NCBI GenBank assembly: GCA_902363145.1
Contig: CABIZB010000001.1
Span: 620,001-684,000 of the forward strand
Direction: 5' to 3'
Length of the DNA: 64,000 nt
DNA from: Oscillospiraceae bacterium
GTDB taxonomy: Bacteria; Bacillota; Clostridia; Oscillospirales; Ruminococcaceae
Position numbers and translations under genes: made by a program. Positions 52,875-62,994 of the stretch are shown here, one piece after another. Every line of letters starts with the position of its first letter. The stretch's first letter is position 1. The notes under the pieces are model-generated. The model saw only the letters and a program-made list of their open reading frames with translations, searched no databases and was not told the origin of the DNA.

Positions 52875-55181
52875 TTATTCAGATGACGATACCTCGATAC
52901 CGTCCTTCTTTGCGGATATCCTTATAGTCTTTACAGGCTTGCTTGCGCTTTCGACGATAATATCAGCTATCTTATCCTCGATCTCGGAGCGGATAACGCT
53001 TCTGATATCTCTTGCACCAAACTTCTTGCCGTATGCCTTTTCGGCAATGGCAGCCGGAACACGCTTGTCATATTTAAGCTCAATGCCCTTTTCTGACAGA
53101 GGATCCTTCATTTCGGTAAGCATAAGACCTGCTATTTCAGCGTAGCTTTCCTTTGAAAGAGGATCAAACACGACTATCTCGTCAACACGGCCCAGAAATT
53201 CGGGGCGCAGGAACTCGGACAGAGCCTTCATTGCCTTTTCACGGGAAATATCGCCCTCTGTCTTGTTAAAGCCCAGACCTGTTGTCTTGTCAGAGCTGCC
53301 TGCATTGGAGGTCATGCAGATTATGGTGTTCTCAAAGTTTATAGATCTGCCCTGAGCGTCCTTTACATGACCCTCGTCCAAAATCTGGAGCAGCAGGTTC
53401 ATGATATCGGGGTGAGCCTTCTCGATCTCATCAAAAAGGATAACGGAATAAGGGTGCCTGCGAACCTTTTCGGTAAGCTCGCCTGCATCGTCATAGCCCA
53501 CATATCCCGGAGGTGAACCGATAAGGCTGGAAACGGAGAATTTTTCCATATACTCGGTCATATCAAGGCGGATAAGCGTGTCAGTTCCGTTGAACAGTTC
53601 ATCGTTGATAACCTTTACAAGCTCGGTCTTTCCTACACCTGTGGGGCCAACAAAAATGAATGAAGCGGGACGTCTGCGCTTTGTGAGCTGAACTCTTGAA
53701 CGCTTTATAGCTTCGCATACAAGGTCAACGGCCTTATCCTGACCGATTATGCGCTTTTTCATCTCACTGTTAAGTGCGGCAAGCTTTTTGAACTCGGTCT
53801 CTTCAATCTTGTTTGCTGGGATACCTGTCCAGAGCTCGATTACTTTTGCAAGGTCTGAATCCTCAACATTGATATTTTCAATTTTCTTGTCCAGATCGTC
53901 AAGCTCGTTCTTCTCACGGATAAGGAGAGATTTCTTTTCGGCAAGCGCCTCAAAATCAGGCTCGTCGCCGTCCTCTATAGTCTTTATCTCGTTTTCCAGG
54001 TCAGATACCTTTTTCTTCATATCATGCTCGTTGGAAAGCTCAATGCTTCTGATGCTGCGGTTTGCGCAGGCCTCGTCCAGCAGGTCGATAGCCTTGTCGG
54101 GAAGATATCTGTCGTTGATGTATCTTTCGGATAAAACAGCACACATTCTGAGCAGCTCATCGCTGATCTTTACTTTGTGGTGCTCTTCATAATAGCCCTT
54201 TATGCCCTTGAGCACTTCAACTGTGTCCTCAATGGTAGGCTCGTTAACAGTTACAGGCTGGAAACGTCTTTCAAGTGCGCTGTCCTTTTCAATGTACTTT
54301 CGGTACTCTTTAAAGGTAGTAGCGCCTATTACCTGCAGCTCGCCACGGCTGAGAGCAGGCTTCAGGATATTGGCTGTGTTCATGGTCGAGCCTTCGCTGT
54401 CCCCTGCGCCAACGATATTGTGTATCTCGTCGATGAAGAGGATAATGTTGCCTTCTGTCTTTATCTCGTTGATAAGGCCTTTTATTCTGCCCTCAAACTG
54501 ACCTCTGAACTGAGTTCCCGCAACGAGAGCAGTCAGGTCAAGGAGAAATACTTCCTTGTTGGCCAGCTGGAAAGGTACCTCCCCTGCTGCTATCTTCTGA
54601 GCAAGACCCTCTGCAATGGCAGTTTTGCCGACGCCGGGTTCACCGATAAGGCAGGGATTGTTTTTCTGCCTGCGGCAGAGTATCTGAATGGTGCGGGCGA
54701 TCTCTTTGTCTCTTCCGATTATCCTGTCAAGCTTGCCTTCCTTTGCACGGGCGGTAAGGTCGGTGCAGAAAGAGTTAAGGAACTTTCTTTTCTTGTCCTT
54801 GCTTCCCTTGCCGTCGCCTTTGCCCACGCTGTCGGGAATATCGGCATCAGCGCCCTGACCGGGAGCCTCCTCGGCGGTCATGTTCTGCTCGTCCGTGGGC
54901 TTTGTCGCATTGAACAGTGCATTGAAAAAGTTGGGCAAGGAGTTTGTTCCGCCCATCTTGAACATATCGGAATCAATATTATCTGAAAGATCAGTCATAG
55001 CGTCAGCGTATTCTTCCAGCTGATCGTCTGTTATACCCATCTGATCCATATATTCTTTTATCTGCGGGATGTTCATTTTTCTTGCGCATACAAGGCATAA
55101 GCCCTCGCTATGCTTCTCGCCGCCCTGCATGGACTGAATGAACACCACAGCCTCACGTTTTTTACATCTGCTGCAACGCAT
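52875..55181 (-). CDS. clpE: ClpE/ClpC-type AAA+ unfoldase with N-terminal zinc finger
   Basis: About 768 residues. A four-Cys zinc finger opens the protein (Cys3, 6, 29, 32: MRCSRCKK and LCLVCARK), as in ClpE. There are two AAA+ modules: Walker [10 protein letters not shown] with Walker [10 protein letters not shown], and GPTGVGKTE with [14 protein letters not shown] short coiled middle domain lies between them. A GLGF loop before NKTEGD fits the ClpP-docking tripeptide. The ATG at 55181 places the zinc finger at the N terminus; an upstream ATG at 55220 lacks a ribosome site. It unfolds damaged proteins for ClpP. No CtsR box is obvious upstream. Confidence 0.9.
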   Translation of the reverse strand: MRCSRCKKREAVVFIQSMQGGEKHSEGLCLVCARKMNIPQIKEYMDQMGITDDQLEEYADAMTDLSDNIDSDMFKMGGTNSLPNFFNALFNATKPTDEQNMTAEEAPGQGADADIPDSVGKGDGKGSKDKKRKFLNSFCTDLTARAKEGKLDRIIGRDKEIARTIQILCRRQKNNPCLIGEPGVGKTAIAEGLAQKIAAGEVPFQLANKEVFLLDLTALVAGTQFRGQFEGRIKGLINEIKTEGNIILFIDEIHNIVGAGDSEGSTMNTANILKPALSRGELQVIGATTFKEYRKYIEKDSALERRFQPVTVNEPTIEDTVEVLKGIKGYYEEHHKVKISDELLRMCAVLSERYINDRYLPDKAIDLLDEACANRSIRSIELSNEHDMKKKVSDLENEIKTIEDGDEPDFEALAEKKSLLIREKNELDDLDKKIENINVEDSDLAKVIELWTGIPANKIEETEFKKLAALNSEMKKRIIGQDKAVDLVCEAIKRSRVQLTKRRRPASFIFVGPTGVGKTELVKVINDELFNGTDTLIRLDMTEYMEKFSVSSLIGSPPGYVGYDDAGELTEKVRRHPYSVILFDEIEKAHPDIMNLLLQILDEGHVKDAQGRSINFENTIICMTSNAGSSDKTTGLGFNKTEGDISREKAMKALSEFLRPEFLGRVDEIVVFDPLSKESYAEIAGLMLTEMKDPLSEKGIELKYDKRVPAAIAEKAYGKKFGARDIRSVIRSEIEDKIADIIVESASKPVKTIRISAKKDGIEVSSSE

Positions 55182-55219
55182 TACTGCAATTCCATCCTTT
55201 CTGTACGAATAAACGCACA

Positions 55220-56182
55220 TTAAATTTTAAGCTCTGTCATCAGATCATATATTCTGCCGAAAACGAGAGTATGGGAGAAAATATCTTCATTCATATACTC
55301 TGTTCCGCCCGTCCATCGCACGGCGAGGACAATAAGCATACAGCACGCCGCAATAACGGCAGCACCTGCCGCTGCGCCTGCCACCGCTCCCAATATGGAG
55401 TCGCAGGCCTTTATAGGCTGTAATTTCCTTACAACAAGCACCGCTCTTACAATGAGATGAAGCACCAGACTGCACAGTGCAAACACCACAGCCCATATTA
55501 TCATTCCCAGAAAGCGTATGCAGGCAGGTCTTACAACGATCTGCTCCAGATAATCCGCAATGCCATTATATTCCGCATTTTCGGATCTTATACCCCAAAG
55601 TTCAGTGAATATCGCTTCCACAGCGTTTTCATCGGACAGCATATCCCTTACGTAAGCCTTATCGACCTTTATCCCGAGAGGCATTCGGCTGTTAAGCTCA
55701 TCGGCTATAACATCGCCGTACTTTTCGGTTATAGCTTTTATTTTATCACTAATTTGCGGATTAGTCAATAGTGTTCGCAGGTCTATGCCCAAATAATTAT
55801 ACAATTTGGGGATACTTTCGGAAATAAGCTTTCCTCCGTCATCAATGATATCCCCTGCAAACTGCTTCATAAACTCATTGTCGCCGAAGCTTTCTTCTAT
55901 TATCTCGTCTGCCAGCTCATTTGCCTTGTCACGTATCTCATCCTGTGCTTTGGTCTTAACGTCCTGCACAACCGTGTCGATGCGCTGCTGCACTTTGTCA
56001 TGCAGATATCTGTCATACACATAGGTCGTTACCGTCTGCGATGACAGAACAGACGCTATTGCAAAAGCGATAACAAAGCAAACACAGTTCAGAATTGTCC
56101 TGAGCACTCCCCTTTTATACCCCAGCCCTATACATACTATCATTATAAGCAGCAGGGCGATATCATAAATATAAGCACTCAT
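55220..56182 (-). CDS. CvpA-family membrane protein
   Basis: 320 residues. Two N-terminal helices (YDIALLLIMIVCIGLGYKRG, then ILNCVCFVIAFAIASVLSS) with the KRG loop typical of CvpA, a ~150-residue charged extracytoplasmic or helical insert (VQQRIDTVVQDVKTKAQDEI), and two C-terminal helices. CvpA was named for colicin V production in E. coli; in Firmicutes its role is not settled. The stop lies just before clpE, with which it is probably cotranscribed. Confidence 0.82.
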   Translation of the reverse strand: MSAYIYDIALLLIMIVCIGLGYKRGVLRTILNCVCFVIAFAIASVLSSQTVTTYVYDRYLHDKVQQRIDTVVQDVKTKAQDEIRDKANELADEIIEESFGDNEFMKQFAGDIIDDGGKLISESIPKLYNYLGIDLRTLLTNPQISDKIKAITEKYGDVIADELNSRMPLGIKVDKAYVRDMLSDENAVEAIFTELWGIRSENAEYNGIADYLEQIVVRPACIRFLGMIIWAVVFALCSLVLHLIVRAVLVVRKLQPIKACDSILGAVAGAAAGAAVIAACCMLIVLAVRWTGGTEYMNEDIFSHTLVFGRIYDLMTELKI

Positions 56183-56249
56183 TAAAATTTATCATTCACG
56201 CATTTGATTTGCGTGGGTTCTCCTCTCCTGTGAGATTTTTGGCATTGCA

Positions 56250-57437
56250 TCAGTCGGAATAATCTATCCTGTTTATAGTGTCGTAACCCATAAGGTAAAT
56301 ATATTTTCCGTTCCTGCACAAGTCATCATAAGTGTCCTCGAGGGCTATGCTGCCTGTGTTGAGACCGTTTGCTGTGTAAACATCTATTCCGTCTCCGCTT
56401 AAAATATATGCGCTGGAGCCGTCAACAAATACCTTTTCGGCATCATCGTCAAGAACAGTTGTTATGGGCGACGTGCAGTTGGAGCCGCTGAAGGTTATGA
56501 GAGCTGTGCGCCTCAGGTCGGCATTTTTGGTAAGCACGCCCGTTATCTCGCCGTTTGAGTCATAGTCCTCGATGGTGTAGTCGTAGGAATATTGAGAAAC
56601 TATATTTCCTTCGGAGTCAAAGCCTGCGGACATGGTGTCGCCTATCATGATTATGCCGCCGTCGGAAGTGAACCTTGTATCCAGCGCAAGAGCTGGAATG
56701 CCGTCGCTGACCCACTTGGGGTCTGTGTCGGAAAAATCAAAGCGTATCATTTTTGAAACCAGCTGGCCGTTTTCTGCCGTGAGAACTGTTACGATGCAGC
56801 CTGCGCTGTTGTTGGTAAAGGTAACGTTGATAATACGGCTGTCATAGCTGTAGTATGTGAAAATAGGCTCGCCGTTTGCGTTGTAAATTTTCAGCATTGC
56901 CAGAAATTTATCCGACTTTGTTACCACAGCCGCATAGTCTGAGCTTGAAAGCTTTGCGATATAGATAATATCATCGGCAGTTTTTTCATAAATTGTCTTG
57001 TACTTGCTTTCAAGGCTGAAATCACGTCCGCCCTCGTCATAGATGAGAGCCTTGCTGCCTGATACGCACAGCAGAGGATTTGCATAGGTGTGCTGCCTTT
57101 CGTTCATCACCTTTCCGTCACTGCTGTAGATATGGAACTGTGAGTCATCTAGCACGGCAATGCAGTTGTCGATGCTCATAAGCTGGTAGCCCAGACCGCC
57201 CTCGACCTTTATGGGGAATTTTCCCTCTGCAAGCTCTGCGGAGGAGGCTTCGGGCTGAACTGTCTCGGGGATAGTGGTCAGCACGCCGTTAAGGTACGGG
57301 TACCACATATCCTTGGTGAATACCGCCACAAGTGCAGCACCGCAGATAAGCAGCACAATGAATATTTTAATGATGAGATTTCTTGTTTTCTTAGCCTGAC
57401 GCTTTTTTCTCAGCTCCGAAATATCGGTGACTGCCAT
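56250..57437 (-). CDS. DUF5711-like membrane-anchored beta-propeller-type protein
   Basis: About 395 residues. A basic cytoplasmic start (ELRKKRQAKKTRN), one membrane helix (LIIKIFIVLLICGAALVAVF), then a long extracytoplasmic region of repeated beta segments with Asp/Gly turns (YSSDGKVM, YNANGEPIFTYYSYDS, DSEGNIVSQYSYDY), consistent with a propeller. AAAGGAG before ATG 57437 sets the start. Commonly near truA and cell-envelope genes in Ruminococcaceae; function unknown. Confidence 0.75.
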   Translation of the reverse strand: MAVTDISELRKKRQAKKTRNLIIKIFIVLLICGAALVAVFTKDMWYPYLNGVLTTIPETVQPEASSAELAEGKFPIKVEGGLGYQLMSIDNCIAVLDDSQFHIYSSDGKVMNERQHTYANPLLCVSGSKALIYDEGGRDFSLESKYKTIYEKTADDIIYIAKLSSSDYAAVVTKSDKFLAMLKIYNANGEPIFTYYSYDSRIINVTFTNNSAGCIVTVLTAENGQLVSKMIRFDFSDTDPKWVSDGIPALALDTRFTSDGGIIMIGDTMSAGFDSEGNIVSQYSYDYTIEDYDSNGEITGVLTKNADLRRTALITFSGSNCTSPITTVLDDDAEKVFVDGSSAYILSGDGIDVYTANGLNTGSIALEDTYDDLCRNGKYIYLMGYDTINRIDYSD

Positions 57438-57450
57438 ATTCCCTCTCCTT

Positions 57451-58194
57451 TCAGTAAAAGACCTTGTTAAGATATAAGCCGTATGGTTTTGCGGTGACGC
57501 CCGCCAGATTGCGGTCACGGCTTGCGATTATCCTGTCGATATCCTCAGGCTTGAGTCTGCCCTCATTCACGTAGATAAGTGTGCCTACTATTATGCGCAC
57601 CATATTGTAAAGAAAACCGTCTCCCCTGACGGTCACGGTAACGATATCTCTCTCACGTGATACATCGCATTTTGTCACCGTTCTTACGGAATTTTCCTTT
57701 ATGCCCAGCGCTCCGCAGAAGCTCAGAAAATCATGTGTGCCTACTATTCTCTCGGCAGCGGCGTTCATGATGTCTGTGTCCATGGGATAGGGATAATGAA
57801 AAGCCAGATCGTATAAAAATGGGTCACGTACTTTTCTGTTCAGTATCTTATAGATATATTCCTTGCCCGTGCAGGAATAGCGTGCATGAAAATCAGCGGG
57901 AGCTTCCTCACAGTCCAGCACGGAAATATCATCGGGAAGCAGGCTGTTCATTCCACGGATAATGTTTTCGCACGGGATAGAATGTTCTGTATTAAATGAG
58001 AAATAGTATTCATTCGCATGAACTCCCGTGTCTGTTCTGGAGCAGCCGTTTACCGATACAGGAGCAGCCGTGAGACGGGATAAAACTCCTTCTACCACAT
58101 TCTGCACCGCAACGGAATTTTCCTGCCGCTGAAAACCGTGGTATGCTGTGCCTCTGTAGGCTATCTTTACCTTGATATTGCGTTTGTCAGCCAT
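57451..58194 (-). CDS. truA: tRNA pseudouridine(38-40) synthase
   Basis: About 247 residues. The catalytic Asp is in NGCSRTDTGVHANEYY; other motifs are IAYRGTAYHGFQRQ and GDGFLYNMVRIIVGTL. GAGG stands 5 bases before ATG 58194. In Firmicutes truA often follows ecfA1-ecfA2-ecfT, as here. Confidence 0.96.
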   Translation of the reverse strand: MADKRNIKVKIAYRGTAYHGFQRQENSVAVQNVVEGVLSRLTAAPVSVNGCSRTDTGVHANEYYFSFNTEHSIPCENIIRGMNSLLPDDISVLDCEEAPADFHARYSCTGKEYIYKILNRKVRDPFLYDLAFHYPYPMDTDIMNAAAERIVGTHDFLSFCGALGIKENSVRTVTKCDVSRERDIVTVTVRGDGFLYNMVRIIVGTLIYVNEGRLKPEDIDRIIASRDRNLAGVTAKPYGLYLNKVFY

Positions 58195-58201
58195 AAGCAC
58201 C

Positions 58202-59011
58202 TCACAGAATGACCCTGCCCATATTTATGAGAAGCACTCCGCCGAGGAAAAGCATGGTCACAGACAGAGCCGCATAATCCTTTCCGCCCGATACCAGTGT
58301 TTTGAGCTTTGTTCTGCCCTCACCGCCGTTATAGCAGCGGCATTCCATAGCAAGAGCAAGCTCCTCCGCACGCCTGAATGACGATACAAAAAGCGGGATA
58401 AGTATAGGCACAAGAGCCTTTGCCCTCTGGATAACTGTTCCGCTGTCCATATCCGCTCCCCTTGCTTTCTGGGCGGAGATTATTTTGTCAGTCTCCTCAA
58501 TAAGTGTGGGGATAAACCGCAGAGCTATTGTCATCATCATAGCAAGCTCATGGGTGGGAAATTTCAGCTTTGAAAGAGGCTTCAGTATCTGCTCGATAGC
58601 GTCTGTCAGCACAATGGGAGACGTGGTATAGGTGAGCAGTGAGGAGCCGCAGATAAGGGCTATGAGCCTTATTATCATGTATCCCGATGTGATAAGTCCG
58701 TTATCGGTTATCCTTATGCCGAATATCTTGAATACGGTAACGCCGTCAATAAAGAAGATATTCAGCACTGAGGTGAATATGATGATTGGGATAATAGGCT
58801 TCATGCTCTTTACAATAAGTTTGAGTGAGAGCTTTGAAGCTGCGAATGCAATAACAAAGAACAGCAGAGATAAAAACAGACCTGCAAAATTATCCGCCGT
58901 GAATATCATTACGATAAAGAGAGCGGTTATCAGTATCTTGAAGCGGGCATCAAGCTTGTGCACAAAGGAGTTCCCGGGGAAATACTGACCGATGGTAATG
59001 TCTTTAAGCAT
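58202..59011 (-). CDS. ecfT: Energy-coupling factor transporter transmembrane protein
   Basis: About 269 residues, with several membrane helices and the two coupling motifs that contact the ATPases: AQKARGAD and, as a variant, AMECRCYNGGEGRT. It is the shared scaffold that pairs with interchangeable S components for vitamins and metals. ATG 59011 overlaps the end of ecfA2. Confidence 0.95.
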   Translation of the reverse strand: MLKDITIGQYFPGNSFVHKLDARFKILITALFIVMIFTADNFAGLFLSLLFFVIAFAASKLSLKLIVKSMKPIIPIIIFTSVLNIFFIDGVTVFKIFGIRITDNGLITSGYMIIRLIALICGSSLLTYTTSPIVLTDAIEQILKPLSKLKFPTHELAMMMTIALRFIPTLIEETDKIISAQKARGADMDSGTVIQRAKALVPILIPLFVSSFRRAEELALAMECRCYNGGEGRTKLKTLVSGGKDYAALSVTMLFLGGVLLINMGRVIL

Positions 59012-59882
59012 TGCCCTCACCTGCCTTTCCCTTTGCCGCAAGGTATTCGTTTATAGTTTTCATGGCAAATTCAATGGTGTAAACGTCGCCCCTTATGTCG
59101 ATCCCTCTGCTTCTGAGCATAGAGAATACCTTCGTGATCTGGGGCACAGAAAGACCGATGGCTGCGATTTCGTCAGCCCGTGCAAATACCGCAGGGGGCG
59201 TGTCATAGCAGAATACTTCGCCCTTGTTCATAACAAGTATCTTCTGAGCAAATCTTGCCACGTCCTCCATGCTGTGGGAAACAAGCAGCACCGTGGAGCC
59301 TGTTTCCTCGTGATAATGCTTTATCTGACCCAGTATCATCTCACGGCCTCTCGGGTCAAGACCTGCCGTTGGCTCGTCCAGAATGAGCACCTTGGGTCGC
59401 ATTGCCATAACGCCTGCAATGGCAACTCTTCTCTTCTGGCCGCCGGAAAGCTCAAAAGGAGACTTGTTCAGCAGGCTGTCATCAATGCCAACCAGCTTCG
59501 CAGTCTCTCTTACACGCTTGTCAATCTCGCCCTCGTCAAGCCCCATATTTGTAGGGCCGAAAGCGATATCCTTATAAACAGTTTCTTCAAATATCTGGTA
59601 TTCGGGATACTGAAAAACCAGACCTACCTTAAAACGAACATCACGGAGCTTGATATTCTTGTCATGAATGTCAACTCCGTCAATGAATATTTTTCCCGAA
59701 GTGGGCTTTATCAGACCGTTAAGGTGCTGGATAAGGGTAGATTTACCCGAGCCTGTGTGGCCGATGATGCCCACAAGCTCCCCTTCTTCGATTTCGATAT
59801 TAACATCTTTCACCGCAGTCTTTTCAAAGGGCGTCCCCTGACTGTAGGTGTAAGTGAGATTTTCGGTTCTAATTACAGACAT
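59004..59882 (-). CDS. ecfA2: Energy-coupling factor ATPase EcfA2
   Basis: 292 residues. Walker A GHTGSGKST, Q-loop FQYPEYQIFEETV (typical of EcfA2), signature LSGGQKRRVAIAG, Walker B LILDEPTAGLDP. GGAGG stands 7 bases before the ATG. It forms a heterodimer with EcfA1, which here is separated from it by two membrane-protein genes. Confidence 0.95.
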   Translation of the reverse strand: MSVIRTENLTYTYSQGTPFEKTAVKDVNIEIEEGELVGIIGHTGSGKSTLIQHLNGLIKPTSGKIFIDGVDIHDKNIKLRDVRFKVGLVFQYPEYQIFEETVYKDIAFGPTNMGLDEGEIDKRVRETAKLVGIDDSLLNKSPFELSGGQKRRVAIAGVMAMRPKVLILDEPTAGLDPRGREMILGQIKHYHEETGSTVLLVSHSMEDVARFAQKILVMNKGEVFCYDTPPAVFARADEIAAIGLSVPQITKVFSMLRSRGIDIRGDVYTIEFAMKTINEYLAAKGKAGEGNA

Positions 59883-59941
59883 CTGTTATCCTCCAGGCGG
59901 ATACATTTCCTTGCGGATAATGTTCCTGATAAATTGGTCGG

Positions 59942-60766
59942 TTATGCGCCGACAGAGAGCTTTTTGCTAATCCGTGCAGCATTCACGATGCTGACCACGG
60001 GAAGAAGTGAAAGAAATATATAAAGTGCAGCCTTTTTCTTTGTTATGCTGCCGTTTTCAACCAGTTTTTTCACCTGCGCCGACATAAAAACAGCCGACAT
60101 CACCTGAAATACTATAAGTGCTGTTCCGCTGACACCTGCTGCAAGTACCATGGGCAGAGACGACATTATGGTGTGAAAGCCCACGATCAACACCCACATA
60201 GGGAACAGAACAGCCATTACGATAAAGCCTATGCCAAATGTAAGGCAGCCGATAAGTATTGTGGCAGCAATGAGTTTAAGACTGCTTACAGCCGCAAAAC
60301 TGAATGCGCTCACCGCCGCTATGGCAGCAAAAACAGAAAATGCAGCAGTGCATACAGCGCCGAGGGCCGTTGATGTTTTTGACCACACAGACAGGCAGTG
60401 TATATCATCGTCAGGTGAGCCGAACATCTGCTGCTCCTTTGTTTTGCCGTTGTGAAGGGCAAGTCTTACGCAACCGATAACGGAGATAACAGCGGGCAGT
60501 ATGGAAAGGATACACATTCCCGCAAATGCAAGGATATCCTTGAACTTGCTCTCCCAGAAATATCCGTACTCGTCTATGGAGTCAAATATATCTATTTCGC
60601 TTTTCCATCTGAATGAGCAAATACAAAGAATAATTGTCAGGAGCATTGGCACTGCCAGATATATAACTCCAGTGCCCTCTGCCTGCCTGTTTATTTTTCC
60701 CGCACAGTCCATACAGAAAAATATTACCAGCGCTATGGTAACAATTAAAATTACTGCAAATCCCAT
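59942..60766 (-). CDS. Multi-pass membrane protein of unknown function
   Basis: 274 residues with about seven hydrophobic segments (MGFAVILIVTIALVIFFCMD at the start) and a short charged loop (RWKSEIDIFDSIDEYGYFWE). AAGGGGG lies just upstream of the ATG. No family recognised. It lies inside an ECF operon between ecfA1 and ecfA2; it does not look like a classical S component. Confidence 0.7.
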   Translation of the reverse strand: MGFAVILIVTIALVIFFCMDCAGKINRQAEGTGVIYLAVPMLLTIILCICSFRWKSEIDIFDSIDEYGYFWESKFKDILAFAGMCILSILPAVISVIGCVRLALHNGKTKEQQMFGSPDDDIHCLSVWSKTSTALGAVCTAAFSVFAAIAAVSAFSFAAVSSLKLIAATILIGCLTFGIGFIVMAVLFPMWVLIVGFHTIMSSLPMVLAAGVSGTALIVFQVMSAVFMSAQVKKLVENGSITKKKAALYIFLSLLPVVSIVNAARISKKLSVGA

Positions 60767-60789
60767 AATTTTTCCCCCTTGCTCCTGTC

Positions 60790-61071
60790 TCAGTTATTGC
60801 GAAGTGATCTTATGCAGATGATGCAAAGTGCTATAAGAGCGATGATGTTTATTGCGGGGACAAGCATAAGGATAAGGAATATCACGCATTTAAGAAGCGA
60901 GAAAACACCTTTTCCCAGAAGCTTTATAAGCATTCCCAGTCCGCACAGAACGCAGATTATAGCCGCAATGCAGAAGAACAGCAGTACCCCTACGCCCGAA
61001 AGCATTGAAACTATTGTAACACCTGCAACTATAAGCAGGATAATACCTGTAAGAAGTGAAAGCAATACCAT
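60790..61071 (-). CDS. Small membrane protein of unknown function
   Basis: 93 residues, almost wholly hydrophobic, about three helices with a Gly/Lys turn (GMLIKLLGKGVFSLLK). AGGAAT precedes the ATG. It lies 23 bases ahead of the 274-residue membrane protein, so the two are probably coexpressed. Nothing further is seen in the 118 bases between it and ecfA1 except a short CCGATGA/TCATCGG hairpin. Confidence 0.65.
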   Translation of the reverse strand: MVLLSLLTGIILLIVAGVTIVSMLSGVGVLLFFCIAAIICVLCGLGMLIKLLGKGVFSLLKCVIFLILMLVPAINIIALIALCIICIRSLRNN

Positions 61072-61189
61072 AAATCATTCCTCATTTCGATCAAATTTTG
61101 TCCGATGATCTCACTCATCGGTACAAATATAACATACTACTCTTAAATAACAGCAGTAACATTGATTAAAATGAGATTAAAACTTTCAT

Positions 61190-62068
61190 TTATCTGTTTG
61201 CTGAAAGCAATGAATACAGGTAATCTGAACACTCTTCCTCGTTGATGATGTGAGTATCGGCACCCTCAAAACCGCTGTGATCCATCAGGTACATGAGCTG
61301 CGTCACCTGTGGAACGTCAAGACCCACCTCTCTCAGCATATCCACATGAGAGAACACCTCGGAGGGCGTATCGTCAAGTATTATCTTGCCCTTGTCCATT
61401 ACAACGACTCTTTCTGCCTGAGCAGCCTCGTCCATATAATGGGTTATGAGTATGATGGTTATACCGTTTTCACGGTTGAGCCTGCGAATGGTCTTCATGA
61501 CCTCTCGTCTGCCCGCAGGGTCAAGCATTGCTGTAGGCTCGTCCAGAACGATGCAGTCGGGGCGCATTGCGATTATTCCGGCAATGGCAACACGCTGCTT
61601 CTGACCGCCGGAAAGCTGTGACGGCGAATGCTCACGGTATTCGTACATTCCCACGGCTTTAAGAGCCTCATCTACACGGACTCTCATTTCAGCGGGAGGA
61701 ACGCCCATATTTTCAAGAGCAAACGCCACGTCCTCCTCAACAACGGAAGCAACTATCTGATTGTCGGGGTTTTGGAAAACCATTCCGATGTGCTTTCTTA
61801 TATCAAAAAGCTTGCTTTCGTCCGATGTGTCAAAGCCTGCCGCATACATTTTTCCGCCGCAGGGCAGAAGAATAGCGTTCATATGCTTTGCAAGGGTGGA
61901 TTTTCCGCAGCCGTTGTGCCCCAGAATGACCGTAAAGCTTCCCTTTTTTATTTTAAGGTCAAGTCCGTCAAAAACGAGTATCTTATTTACCTGCGCCTGA
62001 GGCTCGTCATCGTCCGCAGGCTCGGAATAATAAAACGTTAGGTTTTCGGCAGAAATTATATCTTCCAT
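61190..62068 (-). CDS. ecfA1: Energy-coupling factor ATPase EcfA1
   Basis: About 292 residues. Walker [11 protein letters not shown]-loop [20 protein letters not shown] (the EcfA1 hallmark), signature [13 protein letters not shown], Walker [19 protein letters not shown] lies 6 bases before ATG 62068. It has an unusual acidic insert near the N terminus ([12 protein letters not shown]). Confidence 0.95.
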   Translation of the reverse strand: MEDIISAENLTFYYSEPADDDEPQAQVNKILVFDGLDLKIKKGSFTVILGHNGCGKSTLAKHMNAILLPCGGKMYAAGFDTSDESKLFDIRKHIGMVFQNPDNQIVASVVEEDVAFALENMGVPPAEMRVRVDEALKAVGMYEYREHSPSQLSGGQKQRVAIAGIIAMRPDCIVLDEPTAMLDPAGRREVMKTIRRLNRENGITIILITHYMDEAAQAERVVVMDKGKIILDDTPSEVFSHVDMLREVGLDVPQVTQLMYLMDHSGFEGADTHIINEEECSDYLYSLLSANR

Positions 62069-62079
62069 AAAATATCCTT

Positions 62080-62976
62080 TCAAATATTTTCAGCTGTGAA
62101 CATTGCGGTGGAGCCGCATGGCAGCGCATAGCTTCCCGTTTCCACAGGGAGACCTATCTCATCGGCGCTGACTTTGCCTTTGTATCTGCTGCCCACGGTT
62201 TCACCGATAATGTAAGCCATTACCGAGGGAGAAAGCCCCGTAGTGTAGCTGTTGAGCAGGAAGAACAGCGGGTCATCGCTGAGAACGCCCACGCACAGAT
62301 CCACCAGATCGTAAACGCAGTCCTCCAGCTTCCAGACCTCCTGATTGGGGCCTCTGCCATAGGAAGGAGGGTCCATTATAACAGCGTCATAGCGCCTGCC
62401 ACGCTTTATTTCACGGACAACGAATTTTTCGCAGTCATCAACTATCCAGCGTATGGGACGGTCGGAAAGTCCTGATGAAGCGGCGTTGTCCCTTGCCCAC
62501 TGCACCATTCCCTTTGATGCGTCCACATGGCAGACGGAAGCGCCGGCAGCAGCGCAGGCAAGAGTAGCTCCGCCTGTGTATGCAAAGAGGTTGAGCACAT
62601 TAACTTCCCTGCCTGACGCTATCCTTTCGGATATCATCTTTGCCATAAAGTCCCAGTTGACAGCCTGCTCGGGAAAAAGTCCCGTATGCTTGAAGCCTGT
62701 GGGGCGGATATTAAATGTGAGCTTCTGACCTGTGATAAGGTCATAGCCTATCTGCCATGACTCGGGCAGCCTGCGGGTGAACGACCACTGACCGCCGCCC
62801 TTTTCGGAGCGGTGATAATGACCGTCAGCCTTATCCCAGACAGGTGTTTTCTTTGCGGTCTTCCATATGACCTGAGGGTCGGGGCGCACAAGCGAGACCT
62901 TTCCCCAGTATTCCAGCTTTTCAGAGCAGGTACAGTCAACAAGGCGGTAATCATGCCATCTGTCGGCGCATCTCAA
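62080..62976 (-). CDS. Class I SAM-dependent methyltransferase (RlmI/K-like)
   Basis: 298 residues. Motif [21 protein letters not shown], motif [14 protein letters not shown] and the upstream [17 protein letters not shown] match the large rRNA methyltransferase-like family. It lacks an N-terminal PUA domain, so target RNA is uncertain. Translation begins at TTG 62976: GGGAGG lies 8 bases before it, whereas the nearby ATG is out of frame. Confidence 0.87.
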   Translation of the reverse strand: MRCADRWHDYRLVDCTCSEKLEYWGKVSLVRPDPQVIWKTAKKTPVWDKADGHYHRSEKGGGQWSFTRRLPESWQIGYDLITGQKLTFNIRPTGFKHTGLFPEQAVNWDFMAKMISERIASGREVNVLNLFAYTGGATLACAAAGASVCHVDASKGMVQWARDNAASSGLSDRPIRWIVDDCEKFVVREIKRGRRYDAVIMDPPSYGRGPNQEVWKLEDCVYDLVDLCVGVLSDDPLFFLLNSYTTGLSPSVMAYIIGETVGSRYKGKVSADEIGLPVETGSYALPCGSTAMFTAENI

Positions 62977-62994
62977 TTCAAATTCCTCCCATGG

